A DNA stretch of 64,000 bases from Datisca glomerata (taxonomy: Eukaryota; Streptophyta; Magnoliopsida; Cucurbitales; Datiscaceae), in the NCBI GenBank assembly GCA_003255025.1, contig QANY01008049.1:62001-126000 (forward strand), in the 5' to 3' direction. Positions 46,367 to 57,676 of this stretch are shown here, one piece after another. The position numbers and the translations under genes are program-made. Position 1 is the stretch's first letter, and every line of letters begins with the position of its first letter. Below the pieces are notes generated by a model. It ran no database searches. It had not been told where the DNA came from and saw nothing but the letters and a program-made list of their open reading frames with translations.

Positions 46367-47329
46367 GTTCCCATCATCATCATTTGAAGAATCAACTTGA
46401 TCTATATGTTACATAGTTGCTGTTTTGTTCCCGTCATCATCCAATCATCTAATAAGGATTTTCTCTTTCTTCTAAGCAGGGCATTCAGTAGATCATCTTC
46501 CTCAAATATGTTATCCAAATTAACTGGATTATAGCGGTTAACTATGTCATCTTGACTGCTTTTCGGTTTTCTACCATTAGTCTCATATTGTAATGTAGAA
46601 AAACAAGTTTTTTTAACTTTACATACTTTTACATGTTCCTTATTTTTGTGTGGATGAGACTGAATGTACTCCAATAGCATTCACAATTTGAAGCAGAAAT
46701 AGTTTGACTTAATACTCTAATAGTTATACGTTATAGTTTAGGTGCACATCTCCCATTAGCTGAATTAGTTATAACTAAATATATTTAACATCCTAATATA
46801 CAAAAAATACGTAACACATATGAGATATATTTACCAGATATTGTTTGTTCCTCATGACCCTTTGAATTACTTTGGATTACAAGTTTAGCAATGTCCAACG
46901 ACTAATAAATAAATCACATGGTTGGCTTCTCAACTCCCTCCACCAACTTCAAAAATTTACAAGGGGTTCAGCTACAGCAAGAATATCCTTAAATTTTCCC
47001 CTGAATCGTTCCCCTAAAATAATCTCCTTTACCTCATAGGGCTCTCCATCTTTCGCCCTTCCATATTTTTTGTTCATCCATACTCTAAAAGTGAACAAGT
47101 CTCGCAATGCCTGTTTATACTTATACATACTATCTAAAGTAATAAATTAGTAGTAAAATATGAGTAATAGATGGGCATAGCAGTTCTCTACAATTGATGG
47201 GTAGAGTAGAGTAGCTGTACTCTCCTTTTTAGTATGATTGTTTAAGATCTTTACTCTATTTTCCCAGATCGTCTATACTAATCTCATTTCTCGTACCTTT
47301 ACTCTCTTTTTCAATGGTGTTTCTTATTT

Positions 47330-47550
47330 TTGTCTTCAATAGCTATCTGTTATGACCGGTCGCAATCCGTCACGGTCGTTATGTCGTTAGTGGTAATATT
47401 TTTACCTATAACATACATGAATTCGAATAGCTTCATTATATTCGAGTGTCAAGGTCTCGGAGGCCCTCGAGACCGTTACATAACAATAATTATGGTGTGT
47501 AACGACCATTATATTAGAGTGTAAGGGTCTTAAAGGCCATAAGAGGCCCT
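47330..47550. other. GC-richer insert within the hAT pseudogene
   Basis: It has two related halves (ATTATATTCGAGTGTCAAGG... and ATTATATTAGAGTGTAAGGG...) and GGTCGTTA/TAACGACC words in inverted orientation near 47374 and 47500. It interrupts the hAT reading and may be a miniature element. No target duplication was identified. Confidence 0.3.
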
Positions 47551-48632
47551 CGCATCATCAATCAAAATTTTCACTCATTCAAATTTGATTATAATGACCC
47601 TTCAACAACAAATCAGTACCATGGGCTGCAAATTTGGTTCTGGGTAATCGAGGATATTTTCTCAAAAGCATGCAACCAACTGTTAAGGGTCGATTTCATC
47701 AAGGACATAAGAGAAAATGTTATAAAGATACTCACCGTTTAGTCTATCATTTGAACATTTAAATGATTTTAAAAAATAGCACCTAGTGGAGAGCATGTGA
47801 TAACATTGACCCAAGACCACTTCCTTATGTTTGTCCATGAGTCTGACATAATAGTACAACATGTTCTAATCCATGATTTTTTGACACATGCAATACAAGT
47901 CTCAACATATGTTCTTGCCTCAAATATAAACTTAGAATGAAGCATTGAGTAACTAGGTACAAATATAACCACTACCAAAATCATCTAAAGCTTTACTCAT
48001 GTCAAGAATTGATCGAGACTAAGTAATAGTAAATGCTATGTGGTACATATGAATAATTGAGTAATTTTTTCATCAACATTGCTCTTATATTTCCTAGCAG
48101 AGAATTCTGAGATTGTGGTTTAAGTTTGATTAGATAGACCCAAAGAGAAAGCATTCGACCTCTGATTACATTCATTAACCGAGTCATTTTTCTCTTCTTA
48201 CTAGAACTTGAATCTCCAATTAACAAAAACGCATAAGCTTGAACCTCCTTTAGTACTTTATAGTATATATCAACAGCACGACCATTTGTTCCAGATAAAT
48301 GAGATTTTAGTTCTCTAGAAATCCTTCAAGCAAAATTTATCTCACAAATTTATACTTGAAATAATTATTTAATTGTTCAGGATAATACCAAAACTTATCC
48401 TTTTTCCTCATTTGATAATCCAAATTCTGAAATTATAAACTAGAATCAACAGAACCTAAGCACAATCAAAATTCGTATCATTCAGAATCAACTAACCTAG
48501 ATTTAGAATCAACATAACCAAATTCAAAATTAATAAAAACAATATTTAGAATCACAAATTTTAGAAGAAACCATGTTCAGTTTAGAGTACAATCAAGATT
48601 AAAAATCAACAAACTCAAATTATCCAAGTTGA

Positions 48633-48870
48633 GTGAGAGCGAGAAAAGGAGAGAGAGAATGTGTGTGTGTTTGTGTGTGTTTGTGTGTGTTTGGAAGTAG
48701 AGGACCAGAGAGAGAGAAAAGAGTGAGGGAGAGACAAGACCATCACCAGACTACTTTCACCAGATTCAATAGGTTAACCAGAGAAGACCATCATCAGATT
48801 GATTCTAAAGTAGAAGACCCGAGAGAGAGAGAGAGATAGATAGATAGAGATAGAGAGAGAGCTAGAGGAC
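48633..48870. repeat. GA/GT/GATA microsatellite cluster
   Basis: (GT)n with TTTGT interruptions at 48660-48692, GAGA tracts at 48700-48730 and 48820-48833, then GATA units at about 48834-48850. A + strand ORF across it is a composition artefact. Confidence 0.9.
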
Positions 48871-49100
48871 TAGGTGAGTCCTTGATGAGTGTGTTTCACA
48901 CTCACATTTGAGATAATCTTAACTTTAACTTTATTGGTTCTTTGATTGTTATTATTTACTTTATGTTTGTTTTACTTGTATTTTGTGCATATTCTGGCGC
49001 ATTTGGATTGAAATGGAAAGATTTGAAAGGAGAAAATACGGATAAATCGAGAAAAAAAATGGTCCTGGGAAAAAATTTAGTGTCACAATGCAGGCTCCTA

Positions 49101-49162
49101 GCATCGCGACGTTGGGCGTTACAACAAGCCAGCATCATGACGTTGGACGTTATGATAAGCCA
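49101..49162. repeat. 31-bp tandem pair
   Basis: GCATCGCGACGTTGGGCGTT... (49101-49131) and GCATCATGACGTTGGACGTT... (49132-49162), both ending AAGCCA. A partial third unit follows. Confidence 0.9.
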
Positions 49163-49252
49163 ACGTCATGTCATTGTCGTCGTGATGCCAGTGTGATAAT
49201 ATTTTTTTTCTTTTCGATTTTCACTCTAATTTTATCCTTATCAAACCTACTG

Positions 49253-49260
49253 TATAAATA
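49253..49260 (+). promoter_or_regulatory. TATA box of Athila-like LTR
   Basis: TATAAATA about 780 bp before the gag ATG, followed by GAATGAGGTTTTTAGAGG. Confidence 0.5.
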
Positions 49261-50030
49261 GAATGAGGTTTTTAGAGGTCTTTCTGGACATGGAAAGCAG
49301 AGGGAGAGCTTTTTGGAGAGGAAACGAAGACGGATCCAACCGAGAGACGAATCTCCATTTCAATTCCATCCTGAAATCTAGTTTTTCTTCTCTTTTCCTC
49401 TATGTTCATGAATATTATTAGGATGTTTCATTATTCTAGTATGTTCTAATTTTCTTATCTAAGGCTACGACATAGCCAAACCATGATTTTTTATATATTT
49501 TGATTTTTAATCCAATCGATGTTTATTCAATATTATTGAGTGTTATAATTTGTTCTTCATGATTGTGATCTTCTAGCCAACTATTGCATGATTTTGGATT
49601 TAATTTTGGGGTTGAGAAGTGATGATTAAATTTACTCTTTGTTTATAACACCATTAGAATTTCATAAGTTAGAGATAATTGTGGATCTAGTGTAGCAATT
49701 ATAATTTCTTGTGCTTAATAAGTTTCAATTTATTTAATCTTAACAGTGATGTGGGATTAGTATTTTTGATTCATTGTTATCAATGTTTGAGAAATATTGA
49801 TAATTACATTAGAGAAATTCACTGTAATTCGATAAACATTGATTGATTGATATTTGAAATTTAGAGTATGTTTGGTTTGGTGAAATAAAAAACCTTAGAG
49901 CTTTACACTGTTAAAATTTGAATTATTTTATCTTTATCAAATATTTATCGATTTTGTTTAATTAGAATTTTAGCTTAAGTAAAACTCCTAACTTTTCATC
50001 ATTCTCATTTAGAATTAAGGTTTAAACAAA

Positions 50031-50590
50031 ATGGAAGATGTTAGAGAAAATCCTGAAATTTTGAATAACCAAAATAATATGGAGATTCGAGACTATGCTA
50101 TGCCAGTGGTCAATGAGGCTGCGTCTGCCATTCAACGGCCTGTTATTAATGCCAACAATTTTGAGATTAAGCATGCTATCATTCAAATGGTGCAATCAAA
50201 TCAGTTCAATGGTCTACCTAATGATGACCCAAACGTTCACATAGCCCCTTTTTTCTTGAAATTGTGAAACATTTAAGCACAATAGTGTCTCAACTAATGT
50301 AATTAGGCTGAGATTATTCCCACTCTCACTACGGGCCAAGGCTAAGAGTTGGTTGAACTCTTTTCCAGCTAGATCGATCATTACTTAGAATGGCCTCTCT
50401 GAGAAATTTTTAGCCAAATTTTTTCCACCAGCTATAACAGCCAAAATGAGGAATGAGATCACCACATTTGCCCAACATGATATGCAGTCACTTTATAAAG
50501 CTTGGGAGAGGTTTAAACAGATGTTTAGATGATGCCCACATCATGGACTCCTTGGATGGCATACCCTTAGCAGTTCCAAAAATAGAAATT
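50031..50590 (+). pseudogene. Athila-like gag, broken
   Basis: ATG at 50031 opens 78 codons (MEDVRENPEILNNQNNMEIR... NNFEIKHAIIQMVQSNQFNG), then the frame shifts at about 50262. Recognisable gag continues: RLRLFPLSLRAKAKSWLNSF, EKFLAKFFPPA, MRNEITTFAQHDMQSLYKAW and KQMFR followed by a stop. It is the particle protein of the element. It has one frameshift and a few stops, so it is better preserved than the copia family B gags. Confidence 0.83.
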
Positions 50591-51000
50591 GAACAAGCAA
50601 TTTTCTAAGTTTCTAGATGTGTTTAAGAAACTACATATCAACATTCATTTTGCCAATACTTTGGAACAAATGTCGAGCTATGTCAAATTCATGAAGCGAA
50701 TTCTCTCAAACAAGAAAAAGCTAGAGGAGTGGAAGACAGTTGCACTTATCGAGGAGTGCATTGCAGAATAAATTTCCCCTAAAACTAAAGGACCCTTGGA
50801 GTTTTACTATTCCCTGCACCATTGATCGTTCCATCAAATATACACGGGGAATTATTAAGGATGTCTTTGTAAAGGTGGATAAGTTTATCTTCCCATTTGA
50901 TTTTATTGTTCTTGACATGGATGGAGACCAAAAAATTATAATTATTCTTTGCAGACCATTCTTGGCTACGAGGAGAACTTTTATTGATGTGTAGAAAGTG
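50589..51000 (+). pseudogene. Athila-like protease region with catalytic segment deleted
   Basis: 50589-50771 gives FKKLHINIHFANTLEQMSSY and VKFMKRILSNKKKLEEW. 50740-50994 gives LKLKDPWSFTIPCTI, then at once DRSIKYTRGIIKDVFVKVDK and LGRPFLAT-like LCRPFLATRR. In this family the D-G-A catalytic loop lies between the FTIPC and the RGII segments. Here about 40 residues including that loop are absent (junction about 50822). Confidence 0.78.
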
Positions 51001-51200
51001 CAGCTTATTTGGAGAGTACAAGAAGAGTAAGTAATTTTCAATGTCTTCAAAGAAATGAAATATCCCAACGATGTAGATAGTTTTTTTCGGGTAGATAGTG
51101 CAGAGGGATATATATCAAGGAAGCAATTAAGAAAAGATATCTGATTGATCCATTCGAAGCATTTTTAATTGAGGATATTGACAAGGAAGATCCAGAGATT

Positions 51201-51959
51201 TTGGAGTGTCTGAATCGGTTGGAATCATCTCCACCAATATTCATCAAGATGACTTTTGAAGAATTAGGAGAAGGTAAACCTAGACAATTGCCATCAATTG
51301 AAAAACCACCGGTGTTAGAACTCAAGCAATTGCTAACCCATCTTCGATATGCTTATTTAGGAGAACCATCTACTCTTCCTATCATTATCTTTGCTTCATT
51401 AGATGGTAAAAAAGAAGATAATCTTTGGAGAGTATTGAGTGAGCACAGAACGACCCTAGGGTGGTCAATCTCTGACATAAGGGGAATTAGCCCATCGCTT
51501 TACATGCATAAAATCTTGATGGAGGATAATTTTAGACCATCTGTGGATCACCAACACTAGTTAAATCCCAATATGAAGGAGGTGGTAAGAGCTGAAATGC
51601 TGAAACTTCTTGATGCAAGTATTATCTACCATAATTTTGATAGTGCCTAGGTCAGTTCTGTCAAGTTGTGCCAAATAAAGGTGGAATGACAATGGTCTCC
51701 AATGAAAAGAATGAATTAATTCTAATGAGAACGACAACCGGTTGTAGAGTATGTATTGATTACAGGAAGCTCAATATAGGAAGCTCAACAAAGCTACATG
51801 CAAAGATCACTTCCCATTGCCATTTATTGATCAAATGCTTGACAAGCTGGCTGGTCATGCATATTATTGCTTCTTAAATGGTTATTCTTGTTATAACAAA
51901 ATTTTCATAGCACCGGAGGATCAAGAGAAGACAAAATTCACGTGCCCATACGGAACATT
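51201..51959 (+). pseudogene. Athila-like reverse transcriptase, N-terminal half
   Basis: 51201-51560 is the linker before RT (LPSIEKPPVLELKQLLTHLR, AYLGEPSTLPIII, then HRTTLGWSISDIRGISP), ending in a stop. 51668-51877 has PNKGGMTMVSNEKNELI and CRVCIDYRKLN. Further RT text (NGYSCYNKI-like, APEDQEKTKFTCPYGT) runs to the CACTA boundary. One duplicated phrase (GGAAGCTCAATATA/GGAAGCTCAACAAA at 51766-51792) shifts the frame. Confidence 0.82.
51957..51959. other. CACTA target site duplication, left (ATT)
   Basis: ATT directly precedes CACTAC. The same ATT follows the other end at 57069-57071. Removing the element and one ATT restores the RT frame across the site. Confidence 0.9.
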
Positions 51960-51988
51960 CACTACAACAACTATGATATTCTACAAGA
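51960..51988 (+). repeat. CACTA left terminal inverted repeat
   Basis: 29 bp beginning CACTACAACA, paired with 57040-57068. Confidence 0.88.
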
Positions 51989-52013
51989 TTTAAATACAGG
52001 GTTCATAGCCTTC

Positions 52014-53185
52014 TCCTATAAAAAACTCGAAACAACAAGAGTCTTTATGAACCCCATAAAAAAATTCCTCTTAAAAGTTAAAAACTAAGTGGGAGGAATT
52101 TTAAGGGAAGCGGAACTTCAAAAAAAATATGGGAGTGAGTTTTAGTGAAGAGAGGCTCTCGTTTACACACCCAAACCCTTCCCTATTCAGTCTTCTCTCT
52201 TTATTTCTTCTTGAGAGAGATCTGCCATTCCTACATACACTCAAGACCTCTCTCGATTACAAACCCAAACCCTACCCTCTTCATTTTTCTCTCTCGATTT
52301 CTTCTCTAGAAGCTCAATTCCTTCTCGAATCTCTCTTGTAGCTCTATCTTTCAGTTCTCTGTCATAGATTCTCTCTCGAATGCTCTCTCTCTCTTGTAGC
52401 TCTCAGAAGCTCTTCTTCTCGATTTTCAGAGAGAAACTCTGTTGCTTCTTGAGTCTCTCTCGATTCCTCTCGATTTTCAGAGACAAGCTCAGTTCCTTCT
52501 CTCTCTCAATTCTTCTTAAAATACAAAACACGAAGAACCTCTCTCTCGTAGGTTCTCCCTTTCAAAATACAAACAGACAACCTCAGGCTAGGCCTTCATT
52601 AAAGAAGAGAGAGTAGAGCTCATAGATTAGCTTCTCTCTCATTCTCTCATTCAAAATAAAGAGTGAACTAGGGATAGGTTTGTCAAAGAATTTTTTGATT
52701 CTCTTTCTTCTTTTCGCTGAAGAAGAAAACGTCAAAGAAGAGACCCGACAAGAGCTTAGTAACAACCTTCAGGAATCTCAACCTTTTCTCAGCATTGTTC
52801 ATATTCTGTTATAGGTTTGAGAATACTTTTACTCAAGGGATTGAAACTGGGTTTTGTTTTTACACAATTGGGTTTTGATTCTCTGGTTGTTTTATAACAA
52901 TTTGTTTTTCTTCTTTTTGATAGAAAGATGGTCTCACTAGAGTCAAGTTTTTGTTTCTTACCGTGTCTTTGTGCTTTGGGTCTTGATTTGTGTATTCACC
53001 AAGGAACCCCAATGTACCTTTCCATCTTCTCTCTAATATCTTTCATGTGTAATTTCTTTGTGTTATTGTATTTTAATACCTTAGCTTCTCACTTTTTGTT
53101 TCCTTCTAAGAAAGAGATCCAGGGTCCTGAAGTTAGAAAGGGTCGTGCGACACTACCTAGCCTCATCGCCACCATGATTTTGAAG
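52014..53185. repeat. 1.17-kb tandem duplication in CACTA, copy 1
   Basis: From TCCTATAAAAAACTCGAAAC to CATGATTTTGAAG. It holds a TATAAAA box near the start, a 450-bp CTCTCT-rich stretch (52180-52640) and an 88-codon ORF at 52928-53194 with a hydrophobic N-terminal half and KEIQGPEVRKGRATLPSLI at the end. The function is unknown. Confidence 0.92.
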
Positions 53186-53186
53186 N
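53186..53186. other. Ambiguous base at repeat junction
   Basis: A single N directly between the two 1.17-kb copies, probably a gap placeholder. Confidence 0.95.
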
Positions 53187-54350
53187 TCCTATAAAAAACT
53201 CGAAACAACAAGAGTCTTTATGAACCCCATAAAAAAATTCCTCTTAAAAGTTAAAAAACTAAGCGGGATGAATTTTAAGGGAAGAAGGACTTCAAAAAAA
53301 AATATGGGAGTGAGTTTTAGTGAGGAGAGGCTCTCGTTTACACACCCAAACCATTCCCTCTTCAGTCTTCTCTCTCGATTTCTTCTTAGAGAGATCTGCC
53401 ATTCCTACATACACTCAAGACCTCTCTCGATTACAAATCCAAACCATACCCTCTTCATTCTTCTCTCTTGATTTCTTCTCGAGAAGCTCAATCCCTTCTC
53501 GAATCTCTCTTGTACCTCTATCTTTGAGTTCTCTGTAACAGATTCTCTCTTGAATGCTCTCTCTTGTAGCTCTCAGAAGCTCTTCTTCTCGATTTTCAGA
53601 GATAAGCTCTATTGCTTCTCAAGTCTCTCTCGATTCCTCTCGGTTTTCAGAGACAAGCTCAATTCCTTCTCTCTCTCAATTCTTCTCAAAATACAAAACA
53701 TGAAGAACCTCTCTCTTGCAGGTTCTCCCTCTCAAAATACAAACAGACAATCTTGGGCTAGGCCTTCATTAAAGAAGAGAGAGTAGAGCTCATCGATTAG
53801 CTTCTCTCTCATTCTCTCATTCAAAACAAAGAGTGAACTAGGGATAGGTTTGTCGAAGTAGTTTTTGATTCTCTTCTTTTCGTTGAAGAAGACAACGTCT
53901 AAGAAGAGACCCGACAAGAGCTTAGTAGCAACTTTCAGGAATCTCAACTTTTTCTCAGCATTGTTCATAATCTGTTATAGGTTTGAGAATACTTTTACTC
54001 GAGGGATTGAAACTGGGTTTTGTTTTTACACAATTGGGTTTTGATTCTCTGGTTGTTTTATAACAATTTATTTTTCTTCTTTTTGATAGAAAGATGGTCT
54101 CATTAGAGTCAAACTTTTTGTTTCTTACTGTTTCTTTGTGCTTTGGGTCGTGATTTGTGTATTCACCAAGGAACCCCAAGGTACCTCTCCCTCTTCTCTC
54201 TAATATCTTTCATGTGTAATTTCTTTGTGTTATTGTATTTTAATACTTTAGCTTCTCTCTTTTTGTTTCCTTCTAAGAAAGAGATATAGGGTCCTGAAGT
54301 TAGAAAGGGTCATGCGACACTACCAAGCCTCATCGCCACCACGATTTTGA
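53187..54350. repeat. 1.17-kb tandem duplication in CACTA, copy 2
   Basis: This copy repeats copy 1 from TCCTATAAAAAACTCG to CACGATTTTGAAG, with scattered differences. The N at 53186 sits exactly at the junction. The 88-codon ORF of copy 1 is disrupted here. Confidence 0.92.
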
Positions 54351-54877
54351 AGTTACGGTTTTGAAGGTACCATATAGGGTCATGATTTTGGGAAAAAATG
54401 ATATGGCTTATGCTTTTTCTTTAACTTCTAGGCCAAATTTTATTTTTGGTCAAGTTTTTGTTTCTTACTATGTTTTTGTGCTTTGTCTGTTGATGAAGGC
54501 TAGAAGAGAAATGGTTGAGGTTGGACACAAAATTTTAATTATGGTTTTCTTTACTTTATGAATTAAAAGTTGTAGCAACATCAATACTTTTGTTTTGTCT
54601 ATGAATATGTTGATCGACATAAGTAACAAACATAATTACATAAATCTCTATTATAGTTTATTACATCACCCAATGGTACAGGTTGATGGTCCATCCTTAA
54701 TACATTGACAATCCATTCTCATGTAGTTTATTTTCACTAAATTTATCTTTCGTTTATTTGATCCATTGGAAGAAAATATTTGCATCCACTTAATTTGCCA
54801 AGTTTGGTAGATGAAGTCCTTCTGAATTTATTGTTTCATAAGAGCAATATATGAAGTCCGTAAAGAAGACTTAATAT

Positions 54878-55093
54878 ATGTATGAGGCTCCAAATGAGAT
54901 TTCTGATGTACAATTTTTTTGTCTTAGATTCAATGGGACCATCATTGGAATTGAAGATGCTGATCCCAAAATGTGGCAAGATTTGAAAGGAGACCTTAAG
55001 GTAGTGTTAGGTCTTTTAAGATGTTATCTTGTATTACGCCTCCAAATGAAGATGCTAATCCTTTTTATTCAGCATTCAAATGAAGGATATTAA
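54878..55093 (+). pseudogene. Possible captured auxin response factor exon fragment
   Basis: The 71-codon ORF includes FCLRFNGTIIGIEDADPKMW followed by QDLKGDLKV. This resembles the conserved ARF segment in which an R(F/Y)xGTIxGIxDxDPxxW patch precedes SKWRxLxVxWD. The similarity is about 25 residues only and breaks at the place of SKWR. Upstream and downstream sequence looks intron-like (T-rich). It would be a transcription-factor fragment carried by the CACTA. The call rests on memory of the ARF motif, and a chance match is possible. Confidence 0.4.
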
Positions 55094-57039
55094 TCCTTTT
55101 ACATTTTCGTCATTTTGAGGTCAATATCACTTGATTAGTGGTGGCAAAACCTCTAAATTATTTTTCAGGGATTTACTATTAGCATCTATGTATAGGATCT
55201 CTTTTTTCTATTTATGTTTTGAGCATATATGTATTGTGGGTTGCTGATGTATAACTCTATATGTAATAGTAGAATGAAACTTATTTTCGTTGTTATGTTA
55301 ATTCATCTCAACTGAATGAGTAAACTTTCACTCAGATTCTTGAATAAATGTGTTATGGTACTGGTCTAAGGATTTAAAATGAAAATATATGAGATTTTTG
55401 ATCCATGGTAAGGGACTTATATGCACATTGAGTTCCTAAGAGCTTGAATTTTTTTTGCAGAGTATGCTTAAGAGGAAGGCACTAATAAAACAACTTTCTC
55501 ATGTACTTCACAGAATATGCTTAAGAGGAAGTCACATATAATGTGGCTGTTTTTTATGCTTTAATTTTTCATGTTTATGGGCAATAACCTTTCTCATGTA
55601 TCTACATTCCACATATTTAGGAGCACTTTGTTATATTTAGACTGGATATTATGGATGTATTAAGTTTTCATTATTTTCTATGATTCAATTTATTCTTCTG
55701 ATATTATATAATATTATTATAACTTTTACTTTATAGTTTTGATGGGTGAAATAAAAGCACATTTTATCCATTTAGTGGAGTGATAGAAGAACTAAACACT
55801 TTTCTTCATATATTTACCAAGCTTTGTCGAGGTAGTTTAATAATTACCCAAGCACATTTATTTAAATTTTTAATTGCACCCAACGCACAACAACATCTGC
55901 ATTTCTTCACCCATTTTTTTGGGTAAACTACACTTAGAGGACATATTTATTAATGTTCTGATTTTCTAAGACCTGATTGGTTCTGTCATTTTCACAAACT
56001 TTATATGCTCATGAAATTTTTAGTCTAATTAGCACTCCTCTATTTTTCCAGCAAAAGCTTGCAAATTGGCACCACATTTTCCTCTATTGTTATCCTCATT
56101 ATTCTTTGGGGATGTAATGACTTTATTCTTGGTCCAGATGCCTTGTTTAATTATTTTCGGGCTCCCAAGACAATTTGATTTCACCTAAGGTATTGATTTT
56201 CCAAATATATGATAAATATTTATCATATTGTTTGGGATTATCATATAAATTGTTGCTCTAGATTTTCTTGATATGTAGAATTTTTTTAGTCCAATAGAAA
56301 CTCTATATGCTTATATTTTTATTTTCTCAATGCAGCAAAAGTCTTGCCTATGATGGGGATGGAGAACAAAATTGTCGCAACTTACTATGCAAGGAGTCAT
56401 CTGTTATTCCTTTCCTTAGTACAATTTACTAAATTTCAATTTGGTGACAGGCATTGGAGATGATGGATATGCAACAACAGGGGAAAATGATGCTTAAGGC
56501 AAACACAAACGGGTCCGTGGTATATAATTATTATGGACACGATTAGAACAACTGTTGTTTGTATATTTCAAGGATAAATGTTGCTTGTATATTTGAAGGA
56601 TAAGTTAGTTTTCAAGTTACATTTATTTGTATGTTGATCAAATGAATAATGTAGCACTTTATGGAAAATGATATATACTAATGTTGTTAAGTATTATATT
56701 TGTGCTCTTTATGCTATTTGAAATTATCATTTTGAACACATATAATATAAATAATTGACCGTAGCAATGAATCTTACGGTATCTTATTTTATTTATACAA
56801 AAATATATGTGAATGTTAATTCATAAGTACTAAAAATACGTGTTGAATACATTCAACAGGGGCCCAAAAATCCCATTAAACAACATTCTACATGAGTCGA
56901 AAAATATTGTAAAAAGCGAGATACCACAGGGTTCTTTAAAAGAGGCATTGTGCCTTACGAAAAATGTGGACTTTTAATATGAGGGGTTGTCATAGGCGCC
57001 GCGAGAACCCTATGGATTACTTTTCACAAGATTTCTACC
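55094..57039. other. CACTA interior, no recognised gene
   Basis: T-rich, intron-like sequence with a short coding-like patch at 56455-56520 (ALEMMDMQQQGKMMLKANTN). The last 200 bp (56850-57039) are subterminal, with ACGAAAAATGTGGAC and GGCGCCGCGAG. Confidence 0.5.
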
Positions 57040-57068
57040 TCTTGTAGAATGCCATATTTCCTGTAGTG
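57040..57068 (-). repeat. CACTA right terminal inverted repeat
   Basis: Read on - it begins CACTACAGGA and shares TATG and ATTCTACAAGA with the left end. Confidence 0.88.
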
Positions 57069-57676
57069 ATTTGCGTTTAGACGGATGCTGTTTGGTTTAT
57101 GTAACGCACCAATGGCGTTTCAAAGGTGCATGATGGAAATCTTTACTAACATAGTGGAGAGTTTCATTGAGGTATTTATAGATGATTTCTCAGTCTTTGG
57201 TTCTTCTTTTGATTCTTGTTTGGCAAATTTATCTCTTGTATTGGAACGATATAGGGAAACAAACTTGGTCTTAAATTGGGAAATGTGTCATTTTATGGTT
57301 AAGATACATTGTTCTTGGTCATCGAGTCTCAACTAAAGGGATTGAAGTAGATCATGCAAAAATTGAGACCATTGAGAAGCTTCCACCATCGACATTAGTA
57401 AAAGGCATTCGGAGTTTTCTTGGACATGTTGAATTTTACCACCGTTTCCTTAAAGATTTTTCCAAGATCACGAAGCTTCTCTGTAATCTTCTTGAGAAGG
57501 ATGTTCTATTTTATTTTAATGAGGAGTGTCATAAAGCATTTACACTCTTGAAGACAGCGTTGGTATCTGCTCTTATAATGTAGCACTGGATTGAGATTCA
57601 TCGTTTGAGTTGATGTGTGATGCTAGCGATTATGCTATTGGGGATGTCTTAGGGCAACGAAAGGGCAAAGTTTTTT
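57069..57676 (+). pseudogene. Athila-like reverse transcriptase, C-terminal half
   Basis: Coding resumes right after the ATT duplication with AFRRMLFGLCNAPMAFQRCM. The catalytic box reads FIDDFSV, both Asp intact (GATGAT at 57181-57186). 57085-57336 is open; then a frameshift. SFLGHVEFYHRFLKDFSK and NLLEKDVLFYFNEECHKAF continue in the next frame to the RNase H. Apart from the CACTA and frameshifts, key residues survive. Confidence 0.87.

Larger units (their letters stand above)
45950..48240 (-). pseudogene. hAT superfamily transposase pseudogene
   Basis: Read from high to low: an N-terminal piece (48226-48002) with an SSSKKRKMTRL-like start; a DUF659-like segment (47984-47769) reading CTIMSDSWTNIRKWSWVN; a middle segment (about 47110-46930) reading FRVWMNKKYGRAKDGEPYEV; and a C-terminal ORF (46680-46402) with QYETNGRKPKSSQDDIVNRY and a DDWM end. 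Stops separate them. The CTIMSD-W signature is characteristic of plant hAT transposases. The tail (46416-45959) is Tyr/Asn-rich with short DNA repeats. It could be an autonomous hAT remnant or a domesticated-gene fossil. Confidence 0.62.
48900..50030 (+). repeat. Probable LTR and leader of the Athila-like element
   Basis: This block precedes the gag and has LTR-like content. It has a GACGTTGG(G/A)CGTTA tandem pair (49101-49162), then a TATA box (49253-49260), an AGAGGTCTTTCTGGAC stretch and a purine-rich leader. AT-rich sequence follows to the gag ATG. LTR ends and primer site could not be fixed, and no matching 3' LTR was identified in the window. Confidence 0.5.
51960..57068 (+). mobile_element. 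CACTA (En/Spm-type) transposon, 5.1 kb
   Basis: The left end is CACTACAACAACTATGATAT. The reverse complement of the right end is CACTACAGGAAATATGGCAT. Both continue TCTACAAGA, matching at 24 of 29 positions. The 3-bp ATT target duplication is typical of CACTA. The interior has a 1.17-kb tandem duplication with pyrimidine-rich leader-like sequence (52014-54350), short ORFs, and a possible captured exon (54890-55020). No intact TNPA/TNPD transposase is recognised, so it is probably non-autonomous. An N lies at 53186. Confidence 0.9.

Noticed and set aside
48633..48839. 68-codon ORF with VCVCVC run
   Set aside because: Translation of (GT)n and (GA)n microsatellites.
52129..52616. Ser/Leu/Phe-rich + strand ORFs
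   Set aside because: CTCTCT-rich repeat sequence. The repeat copy at 53220-53786 gives similar artefacts.
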